DNA of 64,000 nt from NCBI RefSeq assembly GCF_026157035.1, contig NZ_JANJZA010000001.1, positions 909,001 through 973,000 of the forward strand. Direction: 5' to 3'. The stretch comes from Sphingomicrobium nitratireducens (GTDB lineage Bacteria > Pseudomonadota > Alphaproteobacteria > Sphingomonadales > Sphingomonadaceae). The notes beneath the pieces are model-generated. The model saw only the letters and a list, made by a program, of their open reading frames with translations. It did not search any database and was not told the origin of the DNA. Numbering within the stretch: the stretch's first letter is position 1; each line of letters starts with the position of its first letter. Made by a program: the position numbers and the translations under genes. Positions 33,613 through 42,576 of the stretch are shown here, in pieces.

Positions 33613-33927
33613 TTAATTGTCGTCGCTGTCGTCGTCGTCCGACTTGGCCAGCTTGATGTCGTCGTCGCCCGTGTCGAGATCGACGTCGTCGTCGGCGCTG
33701 CCGCCATCGTCGTCACCCACATCCTCGAGATCGTCCGCGGCAAGGTCCTCGTCCTTCTTCTTCTCGTCGGCCTCGAAGGGAAGGGGTTGCTTCGACTTGA
33801 GCACCGGCTCGGGCACCCATTCGGTGCCGCATTCGATGCAGGCCACGGGGTCATCCTTGCCCAGGTCGTAGAATCGCGTCGAGCATTTCGGGCAGGTCCG
33901 CTTGGTGCCCCATTCGGGTTTGACCAT
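33613..33927 (-). CDS. TIGR02300 family zinc-ribbon/acidic-tail protein
   Basis: The 104-residue protein begins MVKPEWGTKRTCPKCSTRFYDLGKDDPVACIECGTEW. The two C-x-x-C pairs form a zinc ribbon with the FYDLG motif that defines this alphaproteobacterial family. The second half is almost wholly Asp/Glu/Lys (DDLEDVGDDDGGSADDDVD). Function is unknown. It is divergent from cmk, with about 110 bases between starts, a common gene order in alphaproteobacteria. Confidence 0.88.
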   Translation of the reverse strand: MVKPEWGTKRTCPKCSTRFYDLGKDDPVACIECGTEWVPEPVLKSKQPLPFEADEKKKDEDLAADDLEDVGDDDGGSADDDVDLDTGDDDIKLAKSDDDDSDDN

Positions 33928-34036
33928 CGAATTTTCCTCAAGAATCAAGTGTCGGGCGCGGCGTCGCCGGAGCGGTCCGCCACAGGGTCGGCGCGCGCCT
34001 TGCCATAGCGCGCCCACGCTGTCAAAGCGGCAGTCG

Positions 34037-34675
34037 ATGGCCAAGCGCTCCCTTCTCATCGCGGTCGACGGTCCCGCCGCCAGCGGCAAAGGCACGATCG
34101 CCAAGGCGCTCGCCCGCCATTACGACCTGCCGCACATGGATACAGGCCTGCTCTACCGCGCGGTCGCGCTCGCGCTGTGGCGCTTCGGCGGCGATGCCGG
34201 CAACGAGTTCGAAGCGTTGCGCGCGGTCGAAGGCGTGCACCAGATCGACCCTGACGACGAGGAGTTGCGGACAGAGACGGTCGGCAAGCTCGCCAGCCGC
34301 GTGTCGGCTTATCCTGCCGTGCGTGCGGCCCTGCTCGACCGCCAGCGCCTCTTCGCGGCACAGAAGGGCGGCGCGGTGCTCGACGGGCGCGACATCGGTA
34401 CGGTAATCGCCCCCGATGCCACCGCCAAGCTGTTCGTCACCGCCTCTCCCGAAGTGCGCGCCGAGCGCCGTCTCAAGGAAATTCTCGCGCGCGGCGTCAC
34501 CGCGCATTTCGAGGACGTGCTCGCCGACATCCGTTCGCGCGACGAGCGTGACAAGGGGCGCGATGCCGCCCCGCTGGTCCAGGCGGACGATGCCGACCTG
34601 CTCGATACGAGCGACCTTGGCGTCGAGGAAGCGATCGCGGCGGCCATCGCTCTGGTGGACAAGCGGATTTCCTGA
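34037..34675 (+). CDS. cmk: Cytidylate kinase
   Basis: Phosphorylates CMP and dCMP to diphosphates with ATP. The 212-residue protein has the P-loop VDGPAASGKGT near the N-terminus, DTGLLYRAVA, the DGRDIGTVIAPDA motif and RDERDKGRDAAPL in the lid/substrate region. MAKRSLLIAVDG at 34037 is the family start; the longer upstream frame adds unrelated sequence. It precedes rpsA, as in many bacteria. Confidence 0.96.
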   Translation: MAKRSLLIAVDGPAASGKGTIAKALARHYDLPHMDTGLLYRAVALALWRFGGDAGNEFEALRAVEGVHQIDPDDEELRTETVGKLASRVSAYPAVRAALLDRQRLFAAQKGGAVLDGRDIGTVIAPDATAKLFVTASPEVRAERRLKEILARGVTAHFEDVLADIRSRDERDKGRDAAPLVQADDADLLDTSDLGVEEAIAAAIALVDKRIS

Positions 34676-34698
34676 CCGCGTGCGCTCACGCGCGCGAC

Positions 34699-34974
34699 TT
34701 GCTCTTGTCTCCCTCTTCGCCTATAGGCGCGCCCGTCCGGCGGGCGTGGAGCTCGCGGCAGGCCCGTCTCCAGGCGAGCGAACATGGCAGCGGCCCGAGT
34801 GGCCCGGCCCCTTCGCCCTTCCTGTCGAAGCCCGCCGCGCCTTCGCGTCTCAGGATGTCGGTGCGGGATGGGCCCGCCCCGGCAACAAGGTTTGACCAAG
34901 CCCGCTTGCGGAAGGTTCGCCATGGTGGCGTCCCGTTGCGGCCGAACCTTTATCGAGACGAAAGACATATCTGT
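34699..34974 (+). promoter_or_regulatory. Promoter and long leader of rpsA
   Basis: TTGCTC (34699-34704), 17 bases and TATAGG (34722-34727) form a good -35/-10 pair in the 299-base gap after cmk. A leader of about 240 bases follows and contains inverted GC-rich segments. rpsA mRNA is commonly self-regulated by S1. No coding region is visible here. Confidence 0.5.
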
Positions 34975-36678
34975 ATGGCCGACACGGCATTCCCCACGCG
35001 CGACGATTTCGCCGCGCTCCTCAATGAAAAGCTCGGTGGCGAGGACGAAGGCTTCGAAGGCCGCGTCGTCACCGGCAAGGTGACCGGCATCGAGAACGAC
35101 CTCGCGGTCATCGACGTCGGCCTCAAGAGCGAAGGCCGCGTGCCGCTGCGCGAATTCGCCGCGCCCGGCCAGAAGGCCGAACTCAACATCGGCGACGAAG
35201 TCGAGGTGTATGTCGACCGCGTCGAGAACGCCAATGGCGAAGCCATGCTCAGCCGCGACCGCGCCCGCCGCGAAGCCGCCTGGGACAAGCTCGAGAAAGA
35301 ATACGAAGCCGACAGCCGCGTCGAGGGCGTGATCTTCGGTCGCGTCAAGGGCGGCTTCACCGTCGACCTTGGCGGCGCCGTCGCCTTCCTGCCCGGTTCG
35401 CAGGTCGACATCCGTCCCGTGCGCGACGTCACCCCGCTGATGGACATCCCGCAGCCCTTCCAGATTCTTAAGATGGATCGTCGCCGCGGCAACATCGTCG
35501 TGTCGCGCCGCGCCATCCTCGAAGAGACCCGCGCCGAGCAGCGTTCGGGCCTCATCCAGAGCCTCACCGAGGGTCAGGTGATCGAGGGCGTCGTCAAGAA
35601 CATCACCGACTACGGTGCGTTCGTCGACCTCGGCGGCATCGACGGCCTGCTCCACGTCACCGACATCAGCTACAAGCGCGTCGGTCACCCGAGCGAGGTT
35701 CTGGGCATCGGTGACACTGTCAAGGTGCAGATCGTTCGCATCAACCGCGAGACCCAGCGCATCAGTCTCGGCATGAAGCAGCTCGAGGCCGATCCGTGGG
35801 AAGGCGCTTCGGCCAAGTACCCGATCGAGGGCACTTTCAAGGGTCGCGTCACGAACATCACCGAATATGGTGCGTTCGTCGAGCTCGAGCCGGGCATCGA
35901 GGGCCTCGTCCACGTCTCGGAGATGAGCTGGACCAAGAAGAACGTCCACCCGGGCAAGATCGTCTCGACCAGCCAGGAAGTCGACGTGAAGGTCCTCGAG
36001 GTCGACGAAGAGAAGCGTCGCATCTCGCTCGGCCTCAAGCAGGCCCAGGAGAATCCGTGGAGCGAGTTCGCCGAGAAGTATCCGGTGGGCACCGAGGTCG
36101 AGGGCGAGGTCAAGAACTCGACCGAATTCGGCCTGTTCGTCGGCCTGCCCGGCGACGTTGACGGCATGGTTCACATGTCGGACATCGCCTGGGGCGTCAC
36201 CGGCGAGGAAGCGCTCGCGCTTCACCACAAGGGCGAGACGGTCAAGGCGGTCGTGCTCGACGTCGACGTCGAGAAGGAGCGCATCAGCCTCGGCATGAAG
36301 CAGCTTGAGCGTGGCGGCGTGACCGCGGCCGGCAGCGGCGTCAAGAAGGGCGAAGTGACCACCGTCACCGTGCTCGACGTGCGTGACGGCGGCCTCGAAG
36401 TGCAGGCGGGCGAAGACGGCCCGATCGGCTTCATCCGCCGCAGCGACCTTGGCCGCGACCGCGACGAGCAGCGTCCGGAGCGTTTCCAGGTCGGCCAGAA
36501 GTTCGACGCGATGGTCACCGGCTTCGATCGTTCGAAGAAGCCGAACTACTCGATCAAGGCCTACCAGATCTCGGAAGAGAAGCAGGCCGTGGCCGAATAC
36601 GGCTCGTCGGATTCGGGTGCGTCGCTCGGGGATATCCTCGGCGAAGCCCTGAAGCAGAAGGACGACGCCAAGAAGTAA
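34975..36678 (+). CDS. rpsA: 30S ribosomal protein S1
   Basis: The 567-residue protein consists of repeated S1 RNA-binding domains, recognisable by GKVTGIENDLAVIDVGLKSEGRVP, VKNITDYGAFVDLGGIDGLLHVTDISYKRV and ITEYGAFVELEPGIEGLVHVSEMSW. S1 unfolds mRNA and helps start translation. Start at ATG 34975 (MADTAFPTRDDF), which fits the family. A perfect terminator follows the stop at once, and the IHF beta gene comes next, the usual rpsA-ihfB order. Confidence 0.97.
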   Translation: MADTAFPTRDDFAALLNEKLGGEDEGFEGRVVTGKVTGIENDLAVIDVGLKSEGRVPLREFAAPGQKAELNIGDEVEVYVDRVENANGEAMLSRDRARREAAWDKLEKEYEADSRVEGVIFGRVKGGFTVDLGGAVAFLPGSQVDIRPVRDVTPLMDIPQPFQILKMDRRRGNIVVSRRAILEETRAEQRSGLIQSLTEGQVIEGVVKNITDYGAFVDLGGIDGLLHVTDISYKRVGHPSEVLGIGDTVKVQIVRINRETQRISLGMKQLEADPWEGASAKYPIEGTFKGRVTNITEYGAFVELEPGIEGLVHVSEMSWTKKNVHPGKIVSTSQEVDVKVLEVDEEKRRISLGLKQAQENPWSEFAEKYPVGTEVEGEVKNSTEFGLFVGLPGDVDGMVHMSDIAWGVTGEEALALHHKGETVKAVVLDVDVEKERISLGMKQLERGGVTAAGSGVKKGEVTTVTVLDVRDGGLEVQAGEDGPIGFIRRSDLGRDRDEQRPERFQVGQKFDAMVTGFDRSKKPNYSIKAYQISEEKQAVAEYGSSDSGASLGDILGEALKQKDDAKK

Positions 36679-36732
36679 GGCTGGTGCACGGGAGCCACAG
36701 CGTTCCCCTGACATCTGCCTTTCAGGCACTGG

Positions 36733-36766
36733 GGGCGGCGCAACCGGGTTGCGCCGCCCTTTTTTT
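36733..36766 (+). terminator. Strong Rho-independent terminator after rpsA
   Basis: Perfect 12-base stem GGGCGGCGCAAC (36733-36744) with GTTGCGCCGCCC (36748-36759), a 3-base loop and a seven-T tract. Confidence 0.95.
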
Positions 36767-36840
36767 CCTGACAATCAAGGCACCTACCTGCCATCGGGGG
36801 ATGGCGTACAAGTGATTCACAAGTGGGGGACCAAGCCCAG

Positions 36841-37137
36841 ATGATCCGTTCCGAGCTCGTCCAGAAGATCTGCCAGGACTTTCCCGACCTCACCCAGCGC
36901 GAGGTCGAGAGCGTGGTGACGTCGCTGTTCGACGCCATCACCGACCAGCTGGCCGAAGGCGGCCGGGTCGAGCTGCGCGGTTTCGGCGCCTTCTCGACGC
37001 GGCACCGCGACGCGCGCACCGGGCGCAACCCGCGCACCGGCGAAGCGGTCGAGGTCGCTGCCAAGCGCGTGCCCTACTTCAAGCCGGGCAAGGAAATGCG
37101 CGAGCGGTTAAACCTCAACGGGGCTGCCAACGACTAA
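36841..37137 (+). CDS. ihfB: Integration host factor beta subunit
   Basis: Nucleoid protein that bends DNA as a heterodimer with IHF alpha. The 98-residue protein begins [37 protein letters not shown]. It has the family core [28 protein letters not shown], the beta-arm that inserts into the minor groove, ending [15 protein letters not shown]. The ATG at 36841 is used; GTG 36823 upstream is less likely. It has its own promoter region after the rpsA terminator. Confidence 0.93.
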   Translation: MIRSELVQKICQDFPDLTQREVESVVTSLFDAITDQLAEGGRVELRGFGAFSTRHRDARTGRNPRTGEAVEVAAKRVPYFKPGKEMRERLNLNGAAND

Positions 37138-37162
37138 GGGCAGCTCCGCCGCCGGCCCGAGG

Positions 37163-37248
37163 GCGGACGTGGCGGAATGGTAGACGCTGCCGACTTAAAA
37201 TCGGCTTCGCGAAAGCGAGTGCGGGTTCAAGTCCCGCCGTCCGCACCA
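37163..37248 (+). tRNA. tRNA-Leu (anticodon TAA)
   Basis: 86 bases starting GCGGACG and ending CGTCCGC-A-CCA with CCA encoded. The anticodon arm GCCGA-CTTAAAA-TCGGC gives TAA, which reads the rare UUA/UUG leucine codons. The long variable arm (CTTCGCGAAAGCGAG) is as expected for a class II tRNA. Confidence 0.95.
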
Positions 37249-37334
37249 CCGGGCCGATTCCAGTCACGGATTTCCGTGCTTTTTTCCGCAACGTCGTGGA
37301 GAAAAAATTAAGCATCTCGCCTTAAGGTCGCGAG

Positions 37335-38960
37335 GTGACCAGAATTCTCGCCTCCGTTCCGCCGCTGTGGCGGGTGCTGGGATCCATGCGACATCGCAGG
37401 GACCTGTTCGTCCTGCCGATCCTGATCGGTGCGGTCGCGCTCCTGATCTGGAACGGCACCAGCTTCTTCGAAACGATGAAGGCGGCAGGCGAGGAATTCA
37501 CCGACGACCTCAAGATCGCGTCCACGACATTGACGCTCAACGTCGCGCTGATCCTGTTCGGCTGGCGCTATTATGTCGACGTCCAGCAGGAGGTGCAGCG
37601 CCGCGCCGAGAGCGAAGAGCGCGCGGCGCGCATCGCCTCGACCGACGGCATGACCGGCCTGCTCAATCGCAAGGGCCTCTCCGAGGCGGGCGAAGAGGTG
37701 CGCGAGAGCGCCCGCGCGGCGGGGCGTCACGCGACGATCATCTCGCTGCGGCTCAACCGCTTCAAATCGATCAACGATCGCCACGGATACGACGTGGGCG
37801 ACGAAGTGCTGCGGCGCATCGCCAACGGCATTTCCGAGGCGGCTGGGGAGCATGCGCGCGTCGCGCGTGTCGCGGGCGACGAGTTCGCGATTCTCACGAC
37901 GATGGCGCCCGATCGGCGCGAGCGCATCGAGACGCTTGCCCAGGCGCTGCTCGAGATCGCGATCCGCCCGATCCTCATCGACGAGAAGCTGATCCACGTC
38001 GGCGCGTTTGCCGGAATCGCCGCCACGCCGCCCGAGGACCTCGTCATTCGCGACCTCCTGCGCCGCGCCGACATCGCGCAGGCCGAAGGTCGTGCGGGCC
38101 GCATCGCGCGCCCGGTCTGGTTCGACGAGCGGATGGAGCGCGAACTGGTCGCCCACGGCGAGATCGAGCAAGGTATCCGCGTCGGTCTCGAGAACGAGCA
38201 GTTCAAACCCTATTTCGAGCCGCAAGTCGACCTTGCCACCGGCGAGGTGATCGGGTTCGAGGTGTTGGCGCGCTGGGAGCATCCGCTGTCGGGATTGATC
38301 GGTCCCGATCGCTTCATTCCGGTGGCCGAGGAAAACGGGCTGATCGACGAATTGTCGGACCAGGTCGCGCGCCAGGCGCTCGCCGCCGCGGCAGAATGGG
38401 AAAAGCCGGTCGACGTCTCGATCAACATCTCCGCGACCCAGCTCAACGACAGCTGGCTGGCGCAGAAGATCGTACGCCTGCTTGCCGAAACGGGCTTTCC
38501 GGCCGAGCGGCTGATCATCGAGATCACCGAAAGCTCGCTGTTTGCCGATCCCGAACTCGCCCGCGCGATCACCACCAGTCTCAAGAACCAGGGCGTGCGC
38601 GTCGCGCTTGACGACTTCGGCACCGGCTATTCGTCGCTCGCACACCTGCGCGCGCTGCCGTTCGACCGCATCAAGATCGACCGCAGCTTTACCGCCAGCC
38701 TTCACCGCGACCGGGAGAGCGAGGCGATCATTCGCGCAGTGACAACACTGGCTGCCGCGATCGACGTGCCGGTGACGGTCGAAGGCGTCGAGACCGCTCG
38801 CGCCCACAGCGCGCTGCTTCAATATGGCTGCCAGTTCGGGCAGGGGTGGTTCTTCGGCAAGCCGATGAGCTCGGACCAGGCGGCCCAGCTTGTGCGCAAG
38901 CGCGAGCCGGAAGCGCGCACCGAGGCACCGGCCAAACCCGCAAAGCGTTCCCGCGCCTAG
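37335..38960 (+). CDS. GGDEF-EAL cyclic-di-GMP protein, probable phosphodiesterase
   Basis: The 541-residue protein has two transmembrane helices (about 24-40 and 63-79), a GGDEF domain and an EAL domain. The GGDEF site is AGDEF (180-184), and the usual metal-binding acidic pair before FK is replaced (SLRLNRFK, with R139 and N141), so diguanylate cyclase activity looks lost. The EAL domain keeps the expected ligands: FEVLAR, NISATQL, EITESS, DDFGTGYSS, KIDRSF, VEGVET and QGWFFGKP, which supports c-di-GMP hydrolysis. Start GTG 37335 follows AAGG. It is inferred to lower c-di-GMP, perhaps with GGDEF as a GTP sensor. Confidence 0.9.
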   Translation: MTRILASVPPLWRVLGSMRHRRDLFVLPILIGAVALLIWNGTSFFETMKAAGEEFTDDLKIASTTLTLNVALILFGWRYYVDVQQEVQRRAESEERAARIASTDGMTGLLNRKGLSEAGEEVRESARAAGRHATIISLRLNRFKSINDRHGYDVGDEVLRRIANGISEAAGEHARVARVAGDEFAILTTMAPDRRERIETLAQALLEIAIRPILIDEKLIHVGAFAGIAATPPEDLVIRDLLRRADIAQAEGRAGRIARPVWFDERMERELVAHGEIEQGIRVGLENEQFKPYFEPQVDLATGEVIGFEVLARWEHPLSGLIGPDRFIPVAEENGLIDELSDQVARQALAAAAEWEKPVDVSINISATQLNDSWLAQKIVRLLAETGFPAERLIIEITESSLFADPELARAITTSLKNQGVRVALDDFGTGYSSLAHLRALPFDRIKIDRSFTASLHRDRESEAIIRAVTTLAAAIDVPVTVEGVETARAHSALLQYGCQFGQGWFFGKPMSSDQAAQLVRKREPEARTEAPAKPAKRSRA

Positions 38961-39045
38961 CCGACCTGTCCCAACGTAGAACAACTGCCGCCTTTTGCGT
39001 GCGCAGGCGTTGCTTTCATGGTGAATCGATCGTTAGGATCTTGCC

Positions 39046-39183
39046 ATGGATCGACGGTTTCCTCTTGCTCAGACGGCCAGCCCGGCGCTCGATGCGTCGC
39101 GTTCGTCCCTGCGCGACGACCTGAAACTGTTCGGCACGACTTTCGTCGCGGGCTTCCTGTTCGTCAGTCTGTTCCTGGCGTAA
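39046..39183 (+). CDS. Small membrane protein, 45 residues
   Basis: MDRRFPLAQTASPALDASR... then a short hydrophilic helix and a single C-terminal hydrophobic segment (TTFVAGFLFVSLFLA). AGGA lies 8 bases upstream of the ATG. The layout suggests a real tail-anchored micro-protein. Its 3' end overlaps the end of the MFS gene on the opposite strand by 20 bases. No known family is recognised, though I expect similar small frames in related sphingomonads. Confidence 0.6.
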   Translation: MDRRFPLAQTASPALDASRSSLRDDLKLFGTTFVAGFLFVSLFLA

Positions 39184-40483
39184 GCGCCCGGTCGGCCTTC
39201 TCCAGCCGCCAACCCAGCCCTGCCGAGATGATCGTCGCGCCGACGACGACGAATAACGTGTCGGCGACCCCGACCCCATTCTGGATCGCACCTGCGAGGA
39301 GGAGCGATGCGGCCACCATCAGGCCCGAATTGACGATATTGTTGGCCGCGACCGTGCGTGCTGTCTCGCTTGGGGGCACGTGGGTGGTGAGGTAGGCGTA
39401 GAGAGGGACGACATACATGCCGCCCATCATCGCCACGAAAAACAGGTCGACGAAGATCATGATCCCCTGCGGGCGCGCGGCGAAATCGGCCAGGCCGACC
39501 AGGTCCGCGCTGCCGCTGTCGTAGGCGATCACGCGTCGATAGAGGTCGAGGACAAACAACCCCATCAGGAGCGCCGAGGCCGGGCTGAAGCGCGCGGAGA
39601 CCTTGCCCTTGAGGAGCAGGTTGACCGCGATCGAGCCCGCCGCGACCCCGACCGAGAAGGCGGCGAGGAAGGCAGTCGCGACCGTCTGGTCTGCGCCGAG
39701 CGCATTCTTGACCAGCGGCGGGAACTGCGCAGCGAGGAGTGTGCCCATCGCCCAGAAGAAGCTGATGCAGATGATGGCGAGGCGGATCTGGGGACGGGTC
39801 ATCGCGCTTTCCATCAGCTTCCAGGACGAGCGGAAGATATTCCAGTCGATCGGCAACTTCTCCATGCCGGGCTGCGGCGGGGCAGGGGGGATGGCGCTCG
39901 AAGCGAACCGTCCCAGGAGGGCGACGACGATCACCGCGCCCGCGCCCCAGCTGGCTTCGAGAGCGCCCGAGGCGTCGGCGACAATCACCAGCCCGCCGCA
40001 CACGATGCCGAGCAGGATCGCGACATAGGTGCCCGCTTCGACCAGCCCGGTGCCGCCGAGAACTTCGCCTTCCTTCAAATGCTGGGGAAGAATCGCGTAC
40101 TTGATCGGACCGAACAGCGTGGACTGTAGTCCTGTCGCGAACAGCATGGCGAGGAGTAGCGGGACGCTCTGCAACATCAGGCCCGCCGCGCCCACGGCCA
40201 TGATGACGATCTCGGCGGTCTTCACCCGCCGAACGACCGCCGCCTTGTCGTGGCTGTCGGCGATCTGTCCGGCGAGCGCGGAGAAGATGAAGAAGGGGAG
40301 AATGAACAGGCCCCCCGCCACCGCGGAGAAAGTCGCCTCCTGAGCGGGATCGGCATAGATTCCGTAGATCACGATCAGCACCATCGCGGTGCGGTAGAGA
40401 TTGTCGTTGAAGGCGCCGAGGAACTGGGTCGCGAAGAGCGGCGCGAAACGGCGCCGGGCGAGGAGTTTGAGGGTCGGTTCCAC
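39164..40483 (-). CDS. MFS transporter, LplT-like (lysophospholipid)
   Basis: The 439-residue protein has about twelve transmembrane segments. The N-terminal FLGAFNDNLYRTAMVLIVIYG motif is typical of the LplT/MFS lysophospholipid-flippase branch, as are AGQIADSHDKAAVVRRVK and FGPIKYAILPQHL. LplT proteins move lyso-phosphatidylethanolamine inward for re-acylation. In other bacteria this is often fused to or next to an acyltransferase, which is not seen here. Assignment to that branch is from motifs. Confidence 0.8.
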   Translation of the reverse strand: MEPTLKLLARRRFAPLFATQFLGAFNDNLYRTAMVLIVIYGIYADPAQEATFSAVAGGLFILPFFIFSALAGQIADSHDKAAVVRRVKTAEIVIMAVGAAGLMLQSVPLLLAMLFATGLQSTLFGPIKYAILPQHLKEGEVLGGTGLVEAGTYVAILLGIVCGGLVIVADASGALEASWGAGAVIVVALLGRFASSAIPPAPPQPGMEKLPIDWNIFRSSWKLMESAMTRPQIRLAIICISFFWAMGTLLAAQFPPLVKNALGADQTVATAFLAAFSVGVAAGSIAVNLLLKGKVSARFSPASALLMGLFVLDLYRRVIAYDSGSADLVGLADFAARPQGIMIFVDLFFVAMMGGMYVVPLYAYLTTHVPPSETARTVAANNIVNSGLMVAASLLLAGAIQNGVGVADTLFVVVGATIISAGLGWRLEKADRALTPGTD

Positions 40484-40599
40484 GGGCGCCTTTCGCGTGC
40501 CGGCTGGGCAGTGGGCCGACTGTAGCGTGGCCTCCCGCTACGGCAAGGCGGACAATCCATATTGTCGTTTCGACTCCGACCTGCCAGACATCGCGCAAG

Positions 40600-41172
40600 A
40601 TGCTGACCCTTCCCAACATCCTGACCCTGTCGCGCATCCTTGCGGTGCCGATCCTGGTCTACCTGCTGTGGAAGCCCAGCCCGCTCGATTACGCGGTGAC
40701 CTTCATTCTCTACTGCCTCGTTGGGATCACCGACTATTTCGACGGCTATCTAGCCCGCGCGCGCGGCAATATCAGCCGTCTTGGCCAGTTCCTCGACCCG
40801 ATCGCCGACAAGATCATGGTCGCCGCCGTCATCATCATGCTGGTGGCGACGCGCCGGACGCTCGACGAACCCGAACCGGTGATCGAAGGCCTTACCATCA
40901 TTCCCGCGCTGATCATCCTTCTGCGCGAGATCATCGTCTCGGGGCTGCGCGAATTCCTCGGGCCGCTCAACGTGTCGGTGCCGGTCTCGAAACTCGCCAA
41001 GTGGAAGACGACCTTCCAGCTGATGAGTCTCGGCGCGCTGATCCTGGGCGGCGCGATCCCCTCGCAATTGTGGATCCACGATGTCGGTGTCGCGACGCTG
41101 TGGCTCGCCGCGGGCCTTACGCTGATCACCGGCTACGATTACCTGCGCGTCGGCCTCAAGCACATGGACTGA
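40600..41172 (+). CDS. pgsA: CDP-diacylglycerol-glycerol-3-phosphate 3-phosphatidyltransferase
   Basis: Makes phosphatidylglycerol-phosphate for phosphatidylglycerol and cardiolipin. The 190-residue membrane protein has the CDP-alcohol phosphotransferase motif (DG-x2-AR-x8-G-x3-D-x3-D) in FDGYLARARGNISRLGQFLDPIADK, and begins MLTLPNILTLSRILAVPIL, typical of PgsA. Several hydrophobic helices follow. It is divergent from the LplT-like gene. Confidence 0.95.
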   Translation: MLTLPNILTLSRILAVPILVYLLWKPSPLDYAVTFILYCLVGITDYFDGYLARARGNISRLGQFLDPIADKIMVAAVIIMLVATRRTLDEPEPVIEGLTIIPALIILLREIIVSGLREFLGPLNVSVPVSKLAKWKTTFQLMSLGALILGGAIPSQLWIHDVGVATLWLAAGLTLITGYDYLRVGLKHMD

Positions 41173-41252
41173 CGGCCGGACCAAGGCCCGCATTTCACAA
41201 ACCCGCAAACGCTCGCTAGGCTCGCTATCGTCCGCTTTTCTCGGGAGGGAAG

Positions 41253-41552
41253 ATGCATCGACGCGAGATCGAAGGGCTCGATCCCCGGCGCACCTACTGG
41301 GTGCCCGCCGTCACCGCGCCGCAGCGCGACTGGGCGGCCTCGCCCGGTTGCAGGAAAGGCGCACGCTTCCTCGTCGACCGCCGTTCGCTCGGGCCTAGCC
41401 GCGAGCGATTCCCGACCTTCGACAGCCGCGTCGAAGGGTTGCAGTGGGTGATGCGGCATCGCGCCGAGCTGATGCGCAACCTAGACGGGGCCGAGGTGCG
41501 CGTCGTCGAACTCGATCGCTGGTTACTCGGCCTCGACCAGCTCGCGCATTAG
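41253..41552 (+). CDS. Hypothetical protein, 99 residues
   Basis: MHRREIEGLDPRRTYWVPAVTAPQRDWAASPGCRKG... has GGGAGGGAAG before the ATG. It is rich in Arg and aromatic residues and has no membrane helix or signal. No family recognised. Its 3' end overlaps the 3' end of oxyR by 30 bases on the opposite strand. Confidence 0.6.
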   Translation: MHRREIEGLDPRRTYWVPAVTAPQRDWAASPGCRKGARFLVDRRSLGPSRERFPTFDSRVEGLQWVMRHRAELMRNLDGAEVRVVELDRWLLGLDQLAH

Positions 41553-42440
41553 GCCCTTCAATGTTTCGACCAGCAGCGCGAATTCCTCCTCGCGCGGGCT
41601 GCCCCGGCGCCAGGCGAGTGCGATCCGGCGGGTGGCGTTTGCGGTATCGAGCGGTCGCGCCTCGATCCCGGTATGCTCTAGCAGGCCCGCCTTCAGGGCC
41701 ATCTCGGGGACGAAGGTCAGGCCGAGCCCGTTGTCGACCATCTGCACCAGCGTGTGGAGCGAGGTGCCCATCATCTTGGCCGAGGCGCGGATCTCGGGGC
41801 GGTTGCACGCCGACAGGGCATGGTCCTTGAGGCAATGCCCGTCCTCGAGCAGCAGCAGCCGGCCTTCCTCGATGTCGTCGGGATGGATGGCCCGCGTGTC
41901 GGGCGCTTCGCCCGCCGGGAAGGCGACGAACAGCCGGTCCTCGAAGATCGTCTCCTCGACGACGTCGCCGCACGCGAACGGCATGGCTAGCAGCACGCAG
42001 TCGAGCTGGCCGCGATGAAGCGCCTCGCAGGCGGCCTGGCTGGTTTCCTCGCGCAGATAGAGTTTGAGTTCGGGCCAATGGTCGCGAAGGTGCGGCAGCA
42101 GGGTCGGCAGGATGAATGGCGCGATGGTCGGGATCACCCCCATGCGCAATTCGCCAGCGAGCGGTCGTCCCTCGGCGCGCGCGAGACCGGCCAGCTCGTC
42201 GCAATCGCGCAGGATCTTCTCGGCCTTGTCGGCGATGCGATTGCCCAGCGGGGTGAAGCGCACCACGCGCCGCGTGCGTTCGACCAGGGTCGTGCCGAGC
42301 AACGATTCCAGCTCGCGGATTCCCGCCGAAAGCGTCGACTGGGTGACGAAACAATGCTCCGCCGCACGGCCGAAATGGCCATGTTCGCGCAGCGCCACGA
42401 GGTAGTGGAGCTGCTTCAAAGTAGGCAGGTGCACAATCAT
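41523..42440 (-). CDS. oxyR: Hydrogen peroxide sensor regulator OxyR
   Basis: LysR-type regulator of 305 residues. The helix-turn-helix is near the N-terminus (QSTLSAGIRELESLLG). The redox pair is visible in EDGHCLKDHALSACNRPE (C203 and C212), the spacing of the OxyR peroxide disulfide. The start is ATG 42440 (MIVHLPTLKQLHYL); a TTG 6 bases upstream is possible. It is divergent from ahpC-ahpD, and a dyad lies between them, so it very likely controls the peroxidase pair and itself. Confidence 0.93.
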   Translation of the reverse strand: MIVHLPTLKQLHYLVALREHGHFGRAAEHCFVTQSTLSAGIRELESLLGTTLVERTRRVVRFTPLGNRIADKAEKILRDCDELAGLARAEGRPLAGELRMGVIPTIAPFILPTLLPHLRDHWPELKLYLREETSQAACEALHRGQLDCVLLAMPFACGDVVEETIFEDRLFVAFPAGEAPDTRAIHPDDIEEGRLLLLEDGHCLKDHALSACNRPEIRASAKMMGTSLHTLVQMVDNGLGLTFVPEMALKAGLLEHTGIEARPLDTANATRRIALAWRRGSPREEEFALLVETLKGLMRELVEAE

Positions 42441-42449
42441 CGACAAAAC

Positions 42450-42482
42450 CGTTCAATGCCATCGATATAATCGTCTTGAACG
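42450..42482 (+). promoter_or_regulatory. Probable OxyR operator between oxyR and ahpC
   Basis: CGTTCAA (42450-42456) and TTGAACG (42476-42482) form a perfect 7-base inverted repeat around 19 bases that include the inner CGAT-ATA-ATCG. It lies 9 bases from the oxyR start and 94 from ahpC. The size fits a LysR-type binding site. Confidence 0.6.
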
Positions 42483-42576
42483 ATAAGCAAGCACCCCTAT
42501 ATCCGCCCTCCGAAGGCGCCATTCGCTGCGTCGCAACATTTCCATTTGAAACGAGAAAAACAGGAGTTTTCCGTAC

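Noticed and set aside
34309-36774. Long minus-strand frame of 821 codons
   Set aside because: Antisense shadow of rpsA, an unmistakable S1 gene with promoter and terminator on the plus strand.
37163-37334. tRNA-Leu as an integration site
   Set aside because: No integrase, direct repeat of the tRNA end or mobile gene is seen downstream.
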